Source of the DNA: Oscheius dolichura
Taxonomy: Eukaryota > Nematoda > Chromadorea > Rhabditida > Rhabditidae
Assembly: GCA_932521035.1 (NCBI GenBank)
Contig: OW051492.1
Span: forward strand, 3,286,001 to 3,350,000
Length of the DNA: 64,000 nucleotides
Direction: 5' to 3'
Below, piece by piece: positions 30,945 through 42,469 of this stretch (positions are counted from its first letter, which is position 1; the number at the start of each line of letters is the position of its first letter). Position numbers and translations under genes: made by a program. The notes below the pieces were generated by a model, which saw only the letters and a program-made list of their open reading frames with translations, did not search any database and was not told where the DNA came from.

Positions 30945-32811
30945 CTATTCGCGATTGGAGACGGACAAGCCCAGCTTGCGGCACCATTCGTTGCAGCGGT
31001 GTCACTGGAAGAAGTTGTCCATCCCGTTCCGGCCGTGGTTCATCGGCCCGAAGCGGGTCAGGTCCTTGCAGTGGATGGCCGGGTCCGTCAGGAGGACCCC
31101 CGGCCGGCCGTCGGCTCGAATCTCGCCCACAATGCCCTCAAGATCGACCACCATTAGATAGCCATCAGTCACCTGGAAGATTATTTATTTTAAACCATAA
31201 TGAATGACGAAAGAACCTGGTGTGTCCAATGAGAGAAGGCCGTGACCAGCTGGACAAAGTCGGAATCCACCCCCAGAGCCTGGGCCTTCTTCTCCATTAT
31301 CTCGTAGGTCGTGTTATTCGAGAATCGGATGAACTTGTCCGTCGGGGCGAATCGTCTCTCAACTGACATGAATCGTATTGGCTCATCAGTCAGGGCCAGT
31401 GTCCGGATCTTGAGGAATTTGACCGTCTTCTTCAGCCCCGTCTTCTTTTCGATCACCTTGACAAATTTGATAGCCAAGTAGGCGGCGATGGTCTGCAGCT
31501 GATTCGAGAGCTCGTACCGCTTGGCTGAGTTCATTCCCTTCCCCCGGTGGAGATACTCCTTCAGGATGATGTTCTCACACTTCTTCTTGATATTGCTGTC
31601 AGTCACCCGCTTCGCAGACGCGTCGACGAAGGTGGACACGTCCCTCCCGTAGAAGGCCAGCCTCTCCGCCCCGTGAGCAAACGGCATTGAGGCTATCTGG
31701 ACGTCAGCCGACTTTGGCTTGCTTCTATCCAAGGGAACATCATCTACGATGTCTCGAATACTGTCCGGAAACGTGTAGAACATGAATTTTCCTTTGTATG
31801 TCTTGCACCGGCTCCAGTCCGGCTCGCCCGGGACCAATGTGAAGTTGCGCTCCTTTCTAGCCACCCCGACGGTTCTCATGCTGGAAGTGATGGAGGAGAG
31901 GATGGACGTGCTCACGGCAGAGATGACGGACTCTTGGATCATTTCAACCTTTTTCACATCAAAGTCCGTAATTGGCTCTCCGTAAGCCTCGGCGAATTTC
32001 TTGATCATGATGTCAGTAGAGCTGTTAATCTTGCCGAAATGGTACTGTATCCCCTTTTCTTTGAGCAAACGGAAGAGATCCGTATGCTTTCTTCCTCGGG
32101 GATCGCCAGTCTTATAAGTATCGAGCATGCCTTCGTGGAACTCAGATCCATGACAGGGAGCGTCACAAATGTGGAAGAGGACCTTCGTTCCGGCATTGAT
32201 TGCCCAATTCAACTTCAAAGTCTCGTCGAGTCCACCAAAGACGTCTTCTGGGCCGTCGCCTCCACCATCGGCTACAATTGATCCGCAAAATGCTTCAAAA
32301 AGACTGGTCGATGGGCAGAATGGAAGAGTTTCAAACTGTTTCTTATCACCGAAATCTCGATAAGCAATGAAGGCTAACTTCAATTCCTGGGCTCCGTTTT
32401 TTTGGCCGGAGGCGGTTAAATTTTGGACGATTTGCTTGATGGAGGTACGGACGCCGTCGATGTGAGGCTGCATACTGCCGGTGGCATCCACCAGGAAGCA
32501 GAGCTCCACATCTCTTGCCCGACGAATCTCGTGAAAGACCTGGTCAATTCTCTTAGAACGGAGCTGCGTGGCTGTCTAGAAAAAGCAAATTGAAAAGAAG
32601 TCTAAAAGAGATGGCTCACCTTGAAGCGACTGATAATCGTGTCCTCATCCGTGGATTCATCCCCGTATTCGATCCCCTCGTCTTCATAGATAGCCTTCAG
32701 TCGTTTGTTCAATTCTCCCAATTTCCTCGCTTCTCTGTTGTCCTCCCGGTTGCTGCCAAAGGCGTGTGGACGGCCTTGACGCGTGGCCTGGGTCCTTTCT
32801 CCCCGGCTCAT
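30945..32811 (-). CDS. vWA-domain alpha-kinase, with in-frame TGA near the end
   Basis: Minus-strand exons 32811-32620, 32575-31217 and 31172-31002 (to TGA) or to 30945 (to TAG if the TGA is read through); 573 residues to the TGA. An N-terminal charged helix precedes a vWA domain with the MIDAS-type LVDATGSMQ and GGGDGPEDVFGGL, then an alpha-kinase (MHCK/eEF2K) domain with FAHGAERLAFYGRD, ILKEYLHRGKG and FGPMNHGRNGMDNFF. This is the layout of Dictyostelium VwkA, an atypical Ser/Thr kinase acting on myosin assembly. The TGA (31004-31002) falls between NFFQ and HRCNEWCRKLGL, the family's conserved final zinc-binding motif (HxCNxxC), which continues in frame to a TAG followed eight bases later by AATAAA. 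See findings. Confidence 0.88.
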
Positions 32812-33241
32812 TTTCCAAGAAGAGAAAGGGAAAGCCTAGAAGAATCCAATCAATCGATTTGCTCGGAAATAATAGAAACGAAAATAAGATAAACAGTGCG
32901 GTTTCAAGGGGGACAGGGCTAAAAAGAGTGTTGAGGCTGTTATCAGAGTCCGGCCGGTGAGAAAAGTGAGCGCTGAATCGATGATCCTACCAGTGTGGCA
33001 ATGTTTTTTCTGGCCCAGGCTAAACACATTTGGAGAGGGGAGAGAAGACGGCGGAACCAACTTTATTACCTTCTTGCTCCATTTCCTACTCAAACAAGAG
33101 GCTCTCGAGAAGAGCCAACAGTCTCTTGCTTCAGTTCTCACTCCTCCCCGTATATTTCGGCTAATAGAGCAACAAAACTGAACAATTAAAAATCCAAAGC
33201 TTTATCTTAATTACTCGAAGCTGTTGATATATTATGCTGAT
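32812..33241. other. intergenic between kinase promoter and next 3' end
   Basis: Purine-rich upstream side of the kinase gene, then the AT-rich 3' flank of the membrane-protein gene. Nothing else seen. Confidence 0.4.
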
Positions 33242-34399
33242 TCATCCTCTCTGCTTTCTTCGGTTGTCTGCCTGCTTCCCGCCGCCGGACGTCTCCTCCG
33301 CCCTCTTGTACGGCCTGCTCAATCCATCGGCTCCGTATCTCCCGCCCTCTGCTCGTTTTGTCGGTTTCCTCGCTCGTAAAATGGCATCCTCTTGTTGTCG
33401 GCGAAGCTGGCCGGCTGTCTCATCCCGTGTCTCCTTTAGTTTTTTCTCAAAGAAGGCCGAGAACCTCTTCTGTCGTTTCTTCTCCTCCTTCTGTTGATGC
33501 TCCTGAAATTGTCTCATTACTCTTTTTTGTGTGTCAAAACTTACGAGCCATTGTTCCATCGTCTCTGTGTCCTTCCCAGGTATCTTCGCCCCGTCGCCAA
33601 TCCCCAAAATACGATGAACATCCTCCATTTTGTCCTGGCTCGTGCCCCTCTTGACGTGGAGTTGTAGTCTGCCGAACTTGGCCGTCCTCCTCTCCAAAAG
33701 GTAGTCCCTCATCCGGGCCAGGTCCTCCTTGACCTCCTCGTCCAGTCTCATCACCTGCCACTGGTGTATCCCCCGGAGGAGAACGTAGACCAAAATGACG
33801 AGGGAGACGGCACAGAGGAGGAAGAACAGCGGCTCGAGAGGGAAGCTCTTCGGGGCACTTGTCCGCAGCCATTCTTCCAGGCCCACTCCGTCGATCTCCA
33901 TCTTCCCTCCGGACAATCGCTTCAAATTCATCAGAAGACGGGCTCCCATCACGACTGAACCTTCGATTTTAACCAGCTAAAGGAGGATATTCAAGGGAGA
34001 AGGAAGAGAACGGACTGGTTGTGTATGGCTAGACAAATTGCCAACGGCTCGGAGGACCGCGAGTCGGGGCAGGTAGACAGCGAACTCGGGAGAAGTGCTC
34101 CGGATCGTAAGCAGCGGCGGCTCTCTTCCGACGATTTCCTCGAGTAGAGGCAGGGATATCAGGCTGTGATTCTGGGTGGACAGCTCCAGCCGGCCGTAGA
34201 TCTTTCGAATCCGGGACCAGGAGCAGTTGACGGCGGCCGGGCCTCTGTTCACGGTCAGCTTCAAATCTTCATAAATTTCTCCGGTGGTCACGTTCAGCTG
34301 ACAGCCGTTGCCTCGTTCTACAAAAGCTAACGAGGGTTAAAGGAAGGAAGAACCTGGTAAAAGGAGAGTTGAGACGAGGAGAAAGGGGAACCGCCACAT
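33242..34399 (-). CDS. type I membrane protein, possible receptor L-domain
   Basis: Minus-strand exons 34399-34354, 34317-34016 (or -34046), 33976-33545 and 33502-33242; about 346 residues. A signal peptide (WRFPFLLVSTLLLPG) is followed by an extracellular part with NCSWSRIRKIYGRLELS, LPLLEEIVG and LVKIEGSVVMGARLL, a beta-helix-like repeat reminiscent of the L domains of insulin/EGF receptors and their nematode relatives. Then comes one membrane segment (LFFLLCAVSLVILVYVLL) and a basic, probably helical cytoplasmic tail (FQEHQQKEEKKRQKRFSAFF or shorter). Two donors for the second intron, GTCCGT and GTTGGC, both keep phase. The last intron is 42 nt without stops, so its retention would add 14 residues. 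The L-domain call is tentative. Confidence 0.6.
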
Positions 34400-34770
34400 C
34401 GGCAGAAGCAGGCTGCAAGAAATGACGGGAATTTGACAAAATTCAACAGTCAATACAAAACGTGGCGGAAAAATCAAAGGCAGGTAAATTCCGTTTATTG
34501 GCCAACTGCAAAGGACAACATGACCTCCCCGGGGACGATAGCCGAAGTTTGCCAAAGAACATTCGGCCAGTGCTTCGTGTATGCGTGGCGAAAAGTACAA
34601 AATAGGTGGTTTGTTAATTTAAACTGCCGGGTGTTCTTGTCAACTCGACGCTGTCAACTGTCCCATTGACCAGTCCAAACAGGGTTAATTTGGTCAGCCA
34701 GGAGACAGAGAGCTCCGTCATTCATTCAGTCTGTTCTCCGGATCGCGAGCGGTCTTCTCTCAACTTCCTG
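34400..34770. other. divergent intergenic region
   Basis: Separates the membrane-protein gene (minus) from the secreted-protein gene (plus) and should hold both promoters. No TATA box that I would defend. Confidence 0.35.
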
Positions 34771-35490
34771 ATGCTGCCCCTTCTTTGGATTGGAATGCTC
34801 TTCTTCTACTCTCGCGATGTCTTGGCGGATGAAAAAGCCGACAAATTCGAGATCACTATCACCTATGGGGCCTGTCCTGGCAATATGCCCAGCAAATCTC
34901 CAACACTGAGACCGCATGTCTTCTATTTGCTGGTCACTGACCCGAAGACCGGAGTTATCCGGAATATGGCGTATCTGCCGCCAGCAGATGACAAATGGGA
35001 TCAGCCGACTATTAAGGCTACATATCACCTGGTCAGTTATTTTATTTGATTTTAGAAGTTGTTGATTGCTTTGCAGGGACCATCCGCAGCCTTCCCGTAT
35101 CAGAATGTGAGCCAAGTGCATGTGCTGATGTACGTGAAGACGGCCATGGACCAGAAGATGAGCGGCATCGACAACCAGGTCTTCTACGGTTTGCCGCCTG
35201 ACTTCGACGTCTACAAGACAGGGGGAAAGGTGCTCCAGGAGCTGGGAGACTCCCCCTTCCGGATCAATGGATTCCGCGTGAAACATATCCATAAAGACGG
35301 CAAGGAGACGATTCTGTTCGAGGCGGAAGGAGAATGCAGTACTTTTGACGAGAAGGCCTGGATTGCCAACCACGGACTGTACCGAGTGTGCAAGAAGACG
35401 AAGGCGGCGCGTCCGAGGCCCGTCTTCGAAAATCTCTACTATATGCCTGAAGTTGGAAAGCACTTCGAGGCAAAATGCATCTCGCAATAA
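34771..35490 (+). CDS. secreted protein of unknown family, 224 aa
   Basis: Two exons, 34771-35031 and 35077-35490, with a 45-nt GTCAGT/TTTGCAG intron in phase 0. A signal peptide (LPLLWIGMLFFYSRDVLA) is followed by a compact domain: FEITITYGACPGN, PHVFYLLVTDPKTG, VHVLMYVKTAMDQKMSGIDN, VLQELGDSPFRINGF, FDEKAWIANHGLYRVC and FENLYYMPEVGKHFEAKC. Conserved cysteines (ACPG, GECS, RVCK, EAKC) suggest extracellular disulfides. A longer upstream frame lacks sense before the signal peptide, so the ATG at 34771 is preferred. I do not recognise the family. A tandem copy of the second exon lies 0.7 kb downstream. Confidence 0.75.
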
Positions 35491-36178
35491 ACAGATAAAT
35501 AAATATATTTTCTGTCCATTGTATCTTATTTTGTTTTCTCTAATTGTTCACCTCTTTGTAACCTCTTGGCAGACTGTTTCTTCTTGTTCGTGCTCGTCTT
35601 TACTTGGATGAATCAAACGTCATCCGCATTCCAAAGAGATTTCTAGATCCTAGAGGCCAAGACTATCAGACGGGCATGTGCTCCTCCTCGAACACGGCCT
35701 CGTCCATACATGGGCCAAGGACAAGCCTGGATCTACTCCCTAAACCGGCCGGTGCCAGCCACAGGCCCAAATGGCCATCTATGGCCTCGTCCGTACAGGA
35801 ACTCCATGTTACCTAGAGGGAAGTGGTGTTTCCTTACCAAAAAGCGTAAGCCACGTTCGATTATGGGGAACCGTCCTCTTCTACTTTTTTTTTTATAAAA
35901 AAGTGCCTTATGTAACAGTACGTTTTTTTGAGTTGGGGAGTAGGCTCATTCGAACCGGTAATTTTTGCTCGCCATCGTTTGCTATCTTAAAAAATTTGGG
36001 AGCGAAGGCGTACGGAGGAACGGGGCCTCAAAGTTTCCAAAATTAAGACATCGTTTTTGGATCAGAAATCACTTATATCAGTGGTTCGTATCGTGAAAGG
36101 TTTACATTGGTTAGTTTGATTTTCTCTCTTGATTGGAATAGTTTTGTGCTACAGTATGCTCTTATACTACGTTTACAG
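35491..36178. other. spacer between tandem copies
   Basis: No match to the first exon of the upstream gene, so the duplicate downstream lacks its signal-peptide exon here. Contains a T-run at 35887-35896. Confidence 0.45.
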
Positions 36179-36610
36179 AAGTGCCCCTTCGTCTATAAGA
36201 ATATCAGCGACGTGAAGGTGCCGATGTACGTGAAGACGGCCATGGACGAGAAGATGAACGGCATCGACAACCAGATCTACTACGGCAAGCCGCACGACGT
36301 CGACTTCCAGGAATTGTACAAGGATGGTGGAAAGCCCCTCCAGGAGCTGGGAGATTCCCCCTTCCAGATCCATGGATTCAGTGTCCCATATCAGGAGTTT
36401 ACGAAGGAACGTAGTCAGCTTGTGGAGCTGTTCCGAGCGGGATCACGTTTCAAAGAAGATTGCAGTGCTTTTGATGAGAAACAATGGATTGCCAACCACG
36501 GACTGTACCGGGTCTGCCACAACAAGATCCTCGACTGGCCGACCTTCGAAAATGTCTATTATATGCCTTGGGTTGGAAGCTACTTCGAGGCTAAATGTCT
36601 CTCTGAATAA
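36179..36610 (+). pseudogene. truncated tandem copy of the unknown secreted protein
   Basis: After a CGTTTACAG acceptor the frame encodes the equivalent of exon 2 of the gene at 34.8 kb: VPMYVKTAMDEKMNGIDN, LQELGDSPFQIHGF, FDEKQWIANHGLYRVC and VYYMPWVGSYFEAKCLSE, about 144 codons with no stop. It carries an insertion (QEFTKERSQLVELFRAGSR) relative to the parent. No ATG or signal-peptide exon was found upstream, so it is probably not secreted and may be dead; an exon farther upstream that I failed to see would change that. The 3' flank has a 38-bp tandem duplication. Confidence 0.6.
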
Positions 36611-36622
36611 ACAGGATGATAA

Positions 36623-36698
36623 ATATACTTTCTGTCCATTGTACCCTATCTTGTCATTCAATATACTTTCTGTCCATTGTACCCTATCTTGTCATCTC
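36623..36698. repeat. 38-bp tandem duplication in 3' flank
   Basis: Two copies of a block starting ATATACTTTCTGTCCATTGT, period 38 bp. The same words follow the stop of the parent gene at 35.5 kb once, so the duplication happened after the gene duplication. Confidence 0.8.
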
Positions 36699-39199
36699 AT
36701 TTTACATCCTCTGTAATTTTTGGCTCGTTTCATCTGCCCTCTGTTTACAGTCGTTTGATTTGCTCTCCTCTCTCGCGTCTCCTGGCGCCGCGACCTTACC
36801 TTTGGTTTTCATCGCTCCTTTTTTCCTGAATCTCTCCCCGAGATGCTCCACCTTCTAGAAGTGTCTCCCTCCCGAGTCCTCGTCTCCATCTGGCTCCCTG
36901 TCACCCTTTATCCTGTTTACCTGCTCTCACATTGATCACCCCCTCCTGGTTGCACTTTGTGACACACAAATTAGAGGTAGACTCTCTGTCAAGCGAGGAA
37001 TTAGCCGTTGTTGCCAGGGAGACAGCCCGGATAGCTCTCCTCTCCCCCTGCCTCTCTAATTGTTCAACCCAGCCAGGTTTAAGCAGTTTTGAAACAATGC
37101 AAATGAAGGGAGGACGGCGAACATATTTCGTCCTCTAATCGCCTGTTTACGATCCCCTCTGCCAGGGCTGACCTCCAGTGGGCAGGGACCAGCCGAGGCC
37201 GACCCGCGTAGGAACCATTCTTTGTCTCTTTCTCTCTCCTCTATCTACCCTTTTCTTCGAGTTGCTAGCTGGCTATAAATTTCCTGTTTCATCACTGGTT
37301 ATCAATTGGAAGTCCTCTTTATCACCCTTGTTTTTAAAATGCCCACTAGAAAACAAACAAGTCCGCTCTCTTCTCTTCTCGTCTTCCTCTCCTTTCCTGT
37401 ACTTTGAACCGATTTCATAAGATTACTGGAACTATTGGAGGAGAGCTAAATATAGCTAAGAGATCCTTACATGAGCTAACCATATGGGGAAGGGATCGCC
37501 GTTCTCCTCAAGGGTGCCACCTGCCTGACCTCTGGCTCGTCTCAAGGACTCACTGGAGACGGCTGGAGGGGTAATAGAAAGTGACAGCTAGGATTTATTC
37601 TGGCCCTATTTTAACATTAATCAGGCTGCCCTTTATATTGGGAAGACCAAAAGGAGGAGGAGGAGATCCTCCTAGACCGCTAGAGCCGTCTGCTCGTATC
37701 CCTTGTCGGTCGTGATTCCCCGTTCCGTCCCCCTACTACCAGCATTAATATTGCGGCCTTACTCTAAAATTCAAAAGACTCCTTCCCTAGTCTTACACTT
37801 GACCGACTTCTACGTTTCACCGCCTGAACAAATAGCCACCACGGTGCAATTCCACACCGCCGGCCATACGTATATAGAGAGAGAGAGACCGTCCTCGCCT
37901 CCTCTCATTTGCATCGATCGGCTCACCGGCCAGAATGAATCAATTCTCATTGTCTGCGTCGATTGAGCGGGGAGAGCGTAGAGAGGAGAGGCGGATTACA
38001 TATGGCTCTGTCGCAATATGTTTGTCAATGTGAGCGTGGTCTATTGGCCGGTGGCTGCCGCCTCTCCTGGCCCTGTACGGGGCGCGGCAGTGCTTTATAG
38101 TCGGCGGGAGGTCTTTTGAAGCTCATCCTCCCCTCTTTGAGTCTGTAACTTCTTCCCGCCAAAGACAACAAGGCCAAGTTTTTACCGGAGACAAGCCGCT
38201 CCCAAAATAGAAATTAGCCGCCGGGAGGAGGGCAGTCGCCCTTTGGCGGCCTGCCAAACGGTTTCGCAATCTCTTTTGACCTCTTGCCCCTGATTTCTGG
38301 TGCCTTTCAAGGTCTTATTTCTAATTTTAGACATGTCTATAAACGGATTGTGTTGTCCTCTCCATAAAAAGATCGATATCGATCCCACAATTCATACAAA
38401 AGGTCCCAGTAAGCCGTCCTCCCCGCTACTAACCAGCTTTTCCAGCTGTTCTTTCCCCGTTCTCAGATCTTCTGTTCTCTTCCTCTCACCTCCCAGAAAG
38501 TCTTTAAAAAAACTCTCCGTCGTCCCCAACAAAACACAGCAGTTGACAAATATTTGAAGAGCAGGGCATGTGAGCATTTCGAAAACAACGGGGAACGACG
38601 GCTCAACGCGTTTTTAGTTACTTCTTCGTTGTTTTCCACTCCAGAGCGGCGCCTTTTTCCTCCCCATTTCTCCCATTTTTTTCACCTTTTTATCGGTTTT
38701 ATTGGCTGGGAACTGTTGAAATCTCTCCTCCTTTCTCTCTTTTGTTGAGAAGATTAGATCGATTCTCCTCTTTAAATCGAATTATAGGGAGACCTTATTC
38801 TTCTGATCTGTCCACTTTGCCCTTGTCCCTTTGTCATCCTGTCGTCAATATAAACAACGCCCTCCCCTCATTCCTGGCCTGTTTACTCTCCCAATCTGCC
38901 GTGTTTTTGAAATACAGCTCTTTTACCATTGATCGCCTCCCTCCTCGTTCATTTCAAAACCATCCTGTCCGATGAGTGACCCCACCGGGAGTCTGCCTGT
39001 TCCCTTTCAAATGCCCGATGAATCACAGCTGCTGACGTGTCCTCCCCCCACTCGGTCTCCCTTTGTCTCCGTTCGCCTTTCCCAAGCTGATGCATCTCTT
39101 TTGAATTAGCCCCCGTTCCTGTTGAAAAGTGTCCCTCTCTCTCCACTGTTCCGTTTAAAATGGGAACTAACCAATTAATTTAGTCGGTTTCAGTAGTTT
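36699..39199. other. long intergenic region, no gene recognised
   Basis: About 2.5 kb of mixed pyrimidine- and purine-rich sequence. Short frames only; none has a domain, signal peptide plus splice support, or a paralogue in the window. Probably regulatory sequence upstream of the Pmp3 gene. Confidence 0.4.
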
Positions 39200-39869
39200 A
39201 TGGAGAAAAGCATGAATCCGCATCCGAATGTCGTTGAGGGAGAAGTCTTCGTGGTTGACAACCGTCGTCGGGATCATATCGTCAAGCTCATTCTCCTGAT
39301 CATCTTGATCATCGTCTTCCCCGTAAGTTTTCGCCTTGTTTAAAAAGAATAGCAAGGAGATCCACCCATTTTTTGGGCAAAAACAGCCACAATTCCCCAG
39401 GCAATTGGGTGGAGACACGATCAGGGACCTCAACAATATAGGAATCGCTTTTGGGCTCTTGTAAACCATTATAACTCGTTTCGGGATCATTTTCCAATTT
39501 CCATCTCCGGCAGTCCCTTGAAATGAGTACCTCTTTTCCCTTTGGCTACCAATGTGTCTCCTTCTGAAATTCCAGCCGGGCAATTTGATCCTTTGCTTCT
39601 TGGCCACCCTCCCCTAAGGTTGTTTACTATCTCCCCCACCTATCGCTTATGATTGGGAAACAGACCGAACAAGAGACAAAGAACTCCTCCTCCCGTATTA
39701 TTCTGACAATTGCCCTTTCCAGCCGGCCGCCATCGCCGTTCAGGCCAACGAGTGCAACATCCACGTGTTGATCTCGCTCGTCCTGATGCTCATGTTCATT
39801 GTCCCAGCCTACATCCACGCCGTCTGGTACTGCTTCTTCCGCCGTCCCGTCGAACGCGTCATTGCTTAA
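39200..39869 (+). CDS. Pmp3/UPF0057 small hydrophobic membrane protein
   Basis: Two exons, 39200-39322 and 39723-39869, 89 residues, joined in phase 0 over a 400-nt intron. Two membrane helices, LILLIILIIVFPPAAIAVQA and VLISLVLMLMFIVPAYIHAV, are joined by a short loop with NECN; the IFPPxAV and IPxxxHAxW patterns are those of the plasma-membrane proteolipid 3 family (Pmp3p in yeast), which affects membrane potential and ion tolerance. The N-terminal cytoplasmic extension of about 28 residues is usual in nematode members. TTTCAG lies six nt before the ATG, a likely trans-splice acceptor. AATAAA near 40004. The gene ends 146 bp from the convergent BBS1 stop codon. Confidence 0.9.
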
Positions 39870-40015
39870 ATTTTCGGGAAAACACACGCGATCACAAACA
39901 TTCTTCTCTCCTCTTCGATCTTTTCATTTTCTCTGTTGTTCTATATATTGATATTACTATTTGGAATTACCGTAACCACAATTATCTGATGTTTATAAAT
40001 AATAATAAACCGTTT

Positions 40016-42403
40016 TTAATCAAGCAGACTCATCTCGCTGATTGGCATGGCCACGACCGCCGAAACTATGGGATTGGGGCGGTTTGGTCGGACCAGGAGG
40101 ACACGGATCTCACCCGACAGGCCCTGAATTGACTTTATTTGAAGGAAAAAAAGAGAAAGACGAACATGTTCAGGATTTACACAGTGGACCATCGTCGTGT
40201 AGGTGTAGAATTTCCCGGGAAAGATGGAAGAGACGGGGATCAGGGTGGTGTCGAAGCTGTACATCTCCTTCCCTCCGATTAGGGTTAGAAACATCCCGAA
40301 CAACGGCTGCTGCCTGGAAAAAGTACTATAGTCATTTGCACACAATTAAAAAGGGTCGGACACCTTTTTGGCAGGTCGGACAGAATTCCGGCACGGATCA
40401 GTAAGGGCGAGCTCAAAACGGGCACAGTAGCAAAAGTGGACTTACGCTGACGAGTTGACCCGAATGGTGATCCTAAAAGTCGGCCCAAAACCGTGTACTT
40501 CCACCGAGATGTCCAGCTCCTCCTGTTTATCTGTAGCTATCGATGTCGTGGCTGTCGTACTCATTTCAGCATACGCCTGAACCAATCAATCGTCTTACTC
40601 AGACACATACAAACCTTCGTTGCTCGATATTTCAGTAGGAACAGATCCTTCTGGTAGGCTTGATTCATGGCGGAGGCCTGTTCCTTCTCCCGGATTGTTT
40701 GATCCACAAAGGCTTTCGTCTTCTTGGGGATGGACACCTTGGCATTGTGGGCCTCGACGGGGACGTTGGGATTGATCCGCTCGTCGAAGTGGGCACGGCG
40801 TCGGAGGATTTTGACCATAAGACCACCTTCTGAAGTGAGTTTCTTCCTTTCTAATCCATTCAATTACAGTACCTCTTGTCCCTAGCACCATGCAGGCTTC
40901 CTCCCGCCCAAATGACCCGTATCTCAACCACTGTAAATGCCGATTGACCTTCAGAGCATCGATTTGATACTGCTCCGTGTACATTCGAACCTAAATCTTG
41001 TTTTTCTCTTTTTCCAAATGAGGATGCCCCACTTCATTGTCGAGAAGAACGAGGACCGCGCTGATCTGCTTCGGAGCGTAAAAGAACGGCTCCAGGACGA
41101 TGATCGGCTCGCCTATTTTTATCTGATTCAGACGTTTTCCTTTAAACGAGAAATAGTAGAGATTATTATCCGCACAGGCTACCACCAACTGAAAGGGGTC
41201 TCTAGATTACTGTAGTTTTAAAGAGTCCGTACCATTTTATTGAGCCGAGTGAAGGAGACAATAGCCGTGGAGGTGGAGATGATCGGCCTCTCCACCCGCT
41301 TCGTCCCCCTTTTGATCGAGAAGATCTGAGAATTTCGGGTGCTGACAAAGAGTCGGAAATCCACATCGTAGAATCCAAAGGAGACGATACCCGTGGGGGT
41401 GGAGGGCAATTGGACAGACTAGAAGGAGGATGACTAGGGCAGAGGAGAGGAGGAGACCCACCTCCTTCATTAGAAATGCCTGCCCATCGACTATTTGAAT
41501 CTCCCCCCGTTCTGTTCCAATCACCAAGAAGTCTACCGTCTCTGCTTGGGATTTCTTCATCGTTGTCATACAAGTCAGGGGAGACTCGCTCTTGAGAGCC
41601 TTCTGGCTGAATTGGTGGACATAGTCGGCCCATTCGTCTTTGGGCAGGACAAGCATCGTCTGCGACAGAGGGCTCAACTGGCTGATCGAGATCTGAAGAG
41701 GGAAGAATGATCTATCCCATTGAAAATAGTTCCACCTCTTTGCTCAGGTTATCCAAAACAGTATAAAGATCCTCTGCGGAGAGTTCTAAGATCTCGGCTT
41801 TGTTCCAGGCTTCCAGTTCAATTGGATGGAGTTCTGGGCCTTTTGGGGTATACTGTAAGTGTATTGTTAGTTCTATATTTTCAACTAAAAATAGACACAG
41901 GGAGAAATGTATTACAGTATGCTCTCCAAAAGAGACCCGAAAATGCGTCAACTGCCGAGATTCTACGAGTGCATGCTGCACTGATCCTTCTGTTACCTTA
42001 TCGTACCTTATAAAACGGCCTCAAGTTTTTATAGCACAGAATACTGGGTCCCGAAGCGACAGCAATTGCTGGACTACTGTTCTATAAATTCTCTGTCTTT
42101 CAGGAAGCCATGGGGATGAAATGACCTGTTCATTTTGGAAGGGGCAGATGGCCACAGGCAGGTCGGCCAGCCGACTCTCGCTGACCAAAGCCACTCCTTT
42201 GAAAACTTTCAGCCACGTGTCATATCGGCTCCCGGCGTGTGCCACAATCAATTTTACCTCCCCGTCATCAGAAAGAAGGGACAGAGCGGCGCAGGCCGTA
42301 TTGGAAACGACTCCTAGGGTGGAATAAACGAAATTGGGGAATCTAACTCACGGGCTTTATCGTCTTGGACACTGCTGACCCATTTTCCATGGGAAACATC
42401 CAT
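40016..42403 (-). CDS. bbs-1: BBS1, BBSome subunit
   Basis: Twelve minus-strand exons: 42403-42352, 42313-42126, 42081-42007, 41852-41736, 41692-41462, 41418-41233, 41188-41033, 40990-40873, 40829-40615, 40576-40446, 40313-40181, 40123-40016; 569 residues, close to human BBS1 (593). Recognisable blocks in order: LIVAHAGS, ILCYKNLRPFYK, FLVIGTERGEIQIVDGQAF, LVVACADNNLYYFS, SFGREEACMVLGTR then GGLMVKILRRRAHFDE, KTKAFVDQTIREKEQASAMN and VEVHGFGPTFRITIRVN. BBS1 forms a beta-propeller with a C-terminal adaptin-ear-like domain; it binds ARL6/BBS3 and brings the BBSome to cilia. In nematodes expression is limited to ciliated sensory neurons. A perfect X-box lies 53 bp upstream of the ATG. Most introns are 36-44 nt. 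Confidence 0.95.
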
Positions 42404-42455
42404 TTTTAGCAGCGGATATGGGAAATCTGGTCAGTAAACGAGCCGGCAGGCCGCG

Positions 42456-42469
42456 ATTCCCATAGCAAC
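42456..42469 (+). promoter_or_regulatory. X-box (DAF-19/RFX site) of BBS1
   Basis: ATTCCCATAGCAAC fits the RYYNYY-N(1-3)-RRNRAC X-box consensus at every position, with a two-base spacer. It lies 53 bp upstream of the BBS1 start codon, within the distance seen for C. elegans ciliary genes. RFX-type DAF-19 activates ciliary genes through this site. Confidence 0.85.

Noticed and set aside
31190-31217. Kinase reading frame ending at LSSFIMV after 31217
   Set aside because: This is read-through of a GTTCTT/CTTCCAG intron; the next exon continues the alpha-kinase domain in frame.
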